Source: Pseudomonadota bacterium
GTDB lineage: Bacteria > Pseudomonadota > Gammaproteobacteria > Burkholderiales > Burkholderiaceae_C
Length of the DNA: 34,528 nucleotides
Assembly: GCA_023387335.1 (NCBI GenBank)
Contig: JAEWIF010000010.1
Span: 1 to 34,528 of the forward strand
Reading direction: 5' to 3'
Made by a program: the position numbers and the translations under genes. This document shows, in pieces, positions 33,039 through 34,528 of the stretch. The first letter of the stretch is position 1, and each line of letters opens with the position of its first letter. Below the pieces are notes generated by a model. That model did not search any database. It worked only from the letters and a program-made list of their open reading frames with translations, and was not told where the DNA came from.

Positions 33039-33461
33039 ATGGCCTCCGCACCCCCTTCCGGCGCATCGCCGCAATCGATCACCCTGCATGGCCGCTCGCG
33101 CGTGCTGGAGATCGGCTTCTCCGACGGCCGCCAGTTCCGCATCCCGTTCGAGCTGATGCGCGTGTACTCGCCCTCGGCCGAAGTGCAGGGCCACGGCCCG
33201 GGCCAGGAAGTGCTGCAGACCGGCAAGCGCGAAGTGGAGATCGTGACGCTCGACCCCGTCGGCAACTACGCGGTGCAGCCGCGCTTTTCCGACGGCCACG
33301 ACAGCGGCATCTTCTCCTGGGACTACCTGTACTTCCTCGGCTCGCAGCAGGACCAGCTGTGGGCCGACTACCAGCGGCGCCTCTCCGAGGCCGGCGTGGA
33401 CCGCGACGCCCCGATGGCGCCCGCGGGCGGGCACGTCCACGGCCACGGTTGCAAACACTGA
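33039..33461 (+). CDS. DUF971 (GBBH-like N-terminal domain) protein with His-rich tail
   Basis: The 140-residue protein contains the DUF971 pattern: LHGRSRVLEIGFSDGRQFRI, PFELMRVYSPSAEVQGHG, and SDGHDSGIFSWDYLYFLG. The core resembles the small N-terminal zinc-binding-like domain of gamma-butyrobetaine hydroxylase, found stand-alone in many proteobacteria beside ubiE. The C-terminus ends GGHVHGHGCKH, which could bind metal. No strong ribosome site precedes the ATG; it lies 11 nt after the translocator stop. The exact role is unknown. Confidence 0.88.
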   Translation: MASAPPSGASPQSITLHGRSRVLEIGFSDGRQFRIPFELMRVYSPSAEVQGHGPGQEVLQTGKREVEIVTLDPVGNYAVQPRFSDGHDSGIFSWDYLYFLGSQQDQLWADYQRRLSEAGVDRDAPMAPAGGHVHGHGCKH

Positions 33462-33469
33462 CACACCTC

Positions 33470-33508
33470 GCGGGGATCGGGCCCCGCGGCAGGCGATTGC
33501 CCTACCAT
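33470..33508 (+). promoter_or_regulatory. Hairpin and possible ubiE promoter
   Basis: A GCGGGG (33470-33475) / CCCCGC (33482-33487) stem with a 6-nt loop follows the DUF971 stop. A -10-like TACCAT (33503-33508) then lies only 6 nt before the ubiE ATG, and no ribosome site is visible. If the -10 is used, the ubiE mRNA would be almost leaderless. A -35 was not identified. Confidence 0.3.
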
Positions 33509-33514
33509 GGCGGC

Positions 33515-34246
33515 ATGAGCAGCACCCACTTCGGCTACCAGACCGTCGACGAGCAGGACAAGGCCCGCAAGGTGCGCGGCGTCTTCGATTCGGTCGCGCC
33601 GCGCTACGACCTGATGAACGACCTCATGTCGATGGGCCTCCATCGCGTCTGGAAGGCCTACACGGTGATGGTGGCCAACGTGCAACCGGGCCAGCACGTG
33701 CTGGACATCGCCGGCGGCACCGGCGACCTCGCCCGGGCTTTCGCGCGCAAGGTCGGCCCCACCGGCACCGTGCTGCACACCGACATCAACGAGGCCATGC
33801 TGCGCACCGGCCGCGACCGGCTCATCGACGAGGGCGTGGTCCTGCCCACGATGGTGTGCGACGCCGAGAAGCTGCCGTTCGCCGGCGGCCGCTTCGATCT
33901 CGTCACCGTGGCGTTCGGGCTGCGCAACATGACGCACAAGGACGCGGCGCTCGCCGAGATGAACCGCGTGCTCAAGCCGGGCGGCAAGCTGTTGGTGCTG
34001 GAGTTCTCGCGCGTGGCGCAGCCCCTGACGCGCGCCTACGACTGGTACTCGTTCCAGGTGCTGCCGCGGCTGGGCCAGGCGGTGGCGGGCGACGGCGACA
34101 GCTACCGCTACCTGGCCGAATCGATCCGCATGCATCCGGGGCAGGAAGAGCTCAAGACCCTCATGAAGAAAGCCGGTTTCGGCCACGTGGACTATCACAA
34201 CCTGACAGGGGGCGTGGTCGCCCTGCATGTTGGAATCAAGTGCTGA
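33515..34246 (+). CDS. ubiE: Ubiquinone/menaquinone biosynthesis C-methyltransferase
   Basis: The 243-residue SAM-dependent methyltransferase C-methylates demethyl-quinone intermediates in ubiquinone synthesis. Motifs are typical: KARKVRGVFDSVAPRYDLMN, the SAM loop VLDIAGGTGDLARAF, FDLVTVAFGLRNMTHKDAAL, RVLKPGGKLLVLEFSR, and the C-terminal NLTGGVVALHVGIKC. The ATG at 33515 starts at the conserved region; the frame is open upstream but without conserved sequence. It sits between DUF971 and a Tim44-like gene, an arrangement I associate with Burkholderiales. Confidence 0.96.
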   Translation: MSSTHFGYQTVDEQDKARKVRGVFDSVAPRYDLMNDLMSMGLHRVWKAYTVMVANVQPGQHVLDIAGGTGDLARAFARKVGPTGTVLHTDINEAMLRTGRDRLIDEGVVLPTMVCDAEKLPFAGGRFDLVTVAFGLRNMTHKDAALAEMNRVLKPGGKLLVLEFSRVAQPLTRAYDWYSFQVLPRLGQAVAGDGDSYRYLAESIRMHPGQEELKTLMKKAGFGHVDYHNLTGGVVALHVGIKC

Positions 34247-34300
34247 AGCCCCATCTGGGGCGATGAACCGAATCTGGGCAGTAACAAGGAAGGACCGATC

Positions 34301-34528
34301 ATGAAGCTGTGGACCGCCGTTCTCGCCGCCACCCTGGTCATGGCCAGCGTCGACGCCGATGCCGCACGCCGCCTGGGCGGCGGCAGTTCGATCGGCAGGC
34401 AATCGGGCAACGTGACGCAGCGCGAGGCCGCGCGTCCCGCGCAGCCGCCCGCCAACAACGCCGCGCCGCAGCAGCAACAGGCCGGCCAGCCGGCGCAGGC
34501 CACGCAGCAGGCGCGCCCGGGCCAGCCC
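34301..34528 (+). CDS. Tim44-like domain protein, N-terminal part (3' end outside window)
   Basis: Only 76 residues are visible and the frame is open to the window edge. It has a signal peptide or anchor (MKLWTAVLAATLVMASVDADA) followed by RRLGGGSSIGRQSGNVTQRE and a Gln/Ala/Pro-rich linker. This N-terminus matches the Tim44-like membrane proteins commonly encoded directly after ubiE in Comamonadaceae, whose Tim44 domain would lie beyond the window. An AAGGAAGGA ribosome site precedes the ATG. The assignment rests on N-terminus and context. Confidence 0.75.
   Translation, partial: MKLWTAVLAATLVMASVDADAARRLGGGSSIGRQSGNVTQREAARPAQPPANNAAPQQQQAGQPAQATQQARPGQP

Noticed and set aside
33359..33514. 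N-terminal extension of UbiE
   Set aside because: The upstream in-frame part is Arg/Gly/Pro-rich, overlaps the DUF971 gene and has no similarity to the methyltransferase family.

Overview
The window is GC-rich, gene-dense DNA of a betaproteobacterium. It most resembles Burkholderiales, probably Comamonadaceae (Ramlibacter/Variovorax-like). The basis is gene content and order: DUF971 - ubiE - Tim44-like, a DUF3683 FAD/Fe-S giant protein, a complete ugp operon, an FAD monooxygenase with a DUF2783 partner, and GTCATTCCCGC-type dispersed hairpins. The genus is an inference. No tRNA, rRNA, CRISPR array, insertion sequence or phage gene was seen.

Layout. (A) 1-7648, plus strand: the 3' end of an RTX calcium-binding exoprotein, a small unknown protein, a type I secretion ABC transporter and membrane fusion protein, then a Tat-exported multicopper oxidase, an SCO-type copper chaperone and a small unknown protein. 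All are co-directional with short gaps. (B) 12472-7684, minus strand: a compact four-gene exopolysaccharide-like operon (UDP-GlcNAc 2-epimerase, outer-membrane barrel of YaiO type, processive GT2 synthase, Tat-exported alpha/alpha-toroid-like protein). (C) 18251-12766, minus strand: a VOC protein, an FAD aromatic hydroxylase and DUF2783 under one promoter with a palindromic operator, followed by valS. (D) 18473-20884, plus strand: rubrerythrin, a two-cluster Fe-S protein with CCG-like domains, and DUF3501, preceded by a possible OxyR-type site. (E) 25786-20877, minus strand: ugpBAECQ, for glycerol-3-phosphate and glycerophosphodiester uptake and hydrolysis. (F) 25999-34528, plus strand: the DUF3683 flavin/Fe-S fusion, a double-FecR secreted protein with a TpsB-type outer-membrane translocator, DUF971, ubiE and the start of a Tim44-like protein.

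Best candidates for undescribed biology: the epimerase/YaiO/GT2/toroid operon as a minimal synthase-dependent polysaccharide system; the rubrerythrin/Fe-S/DUF3501 module with its OxyR-like site; the double-FecR/TpsB pair with no TpsA exoprotein in view; and the RTX/T1SS operon that continues into a copper oxidase and its putative chaperone. Several intergenic hairpins lie at junctions where expression levels of neighbouring genes would be expected to differ. All functional statements come from motifs read by eye; no database search was run.
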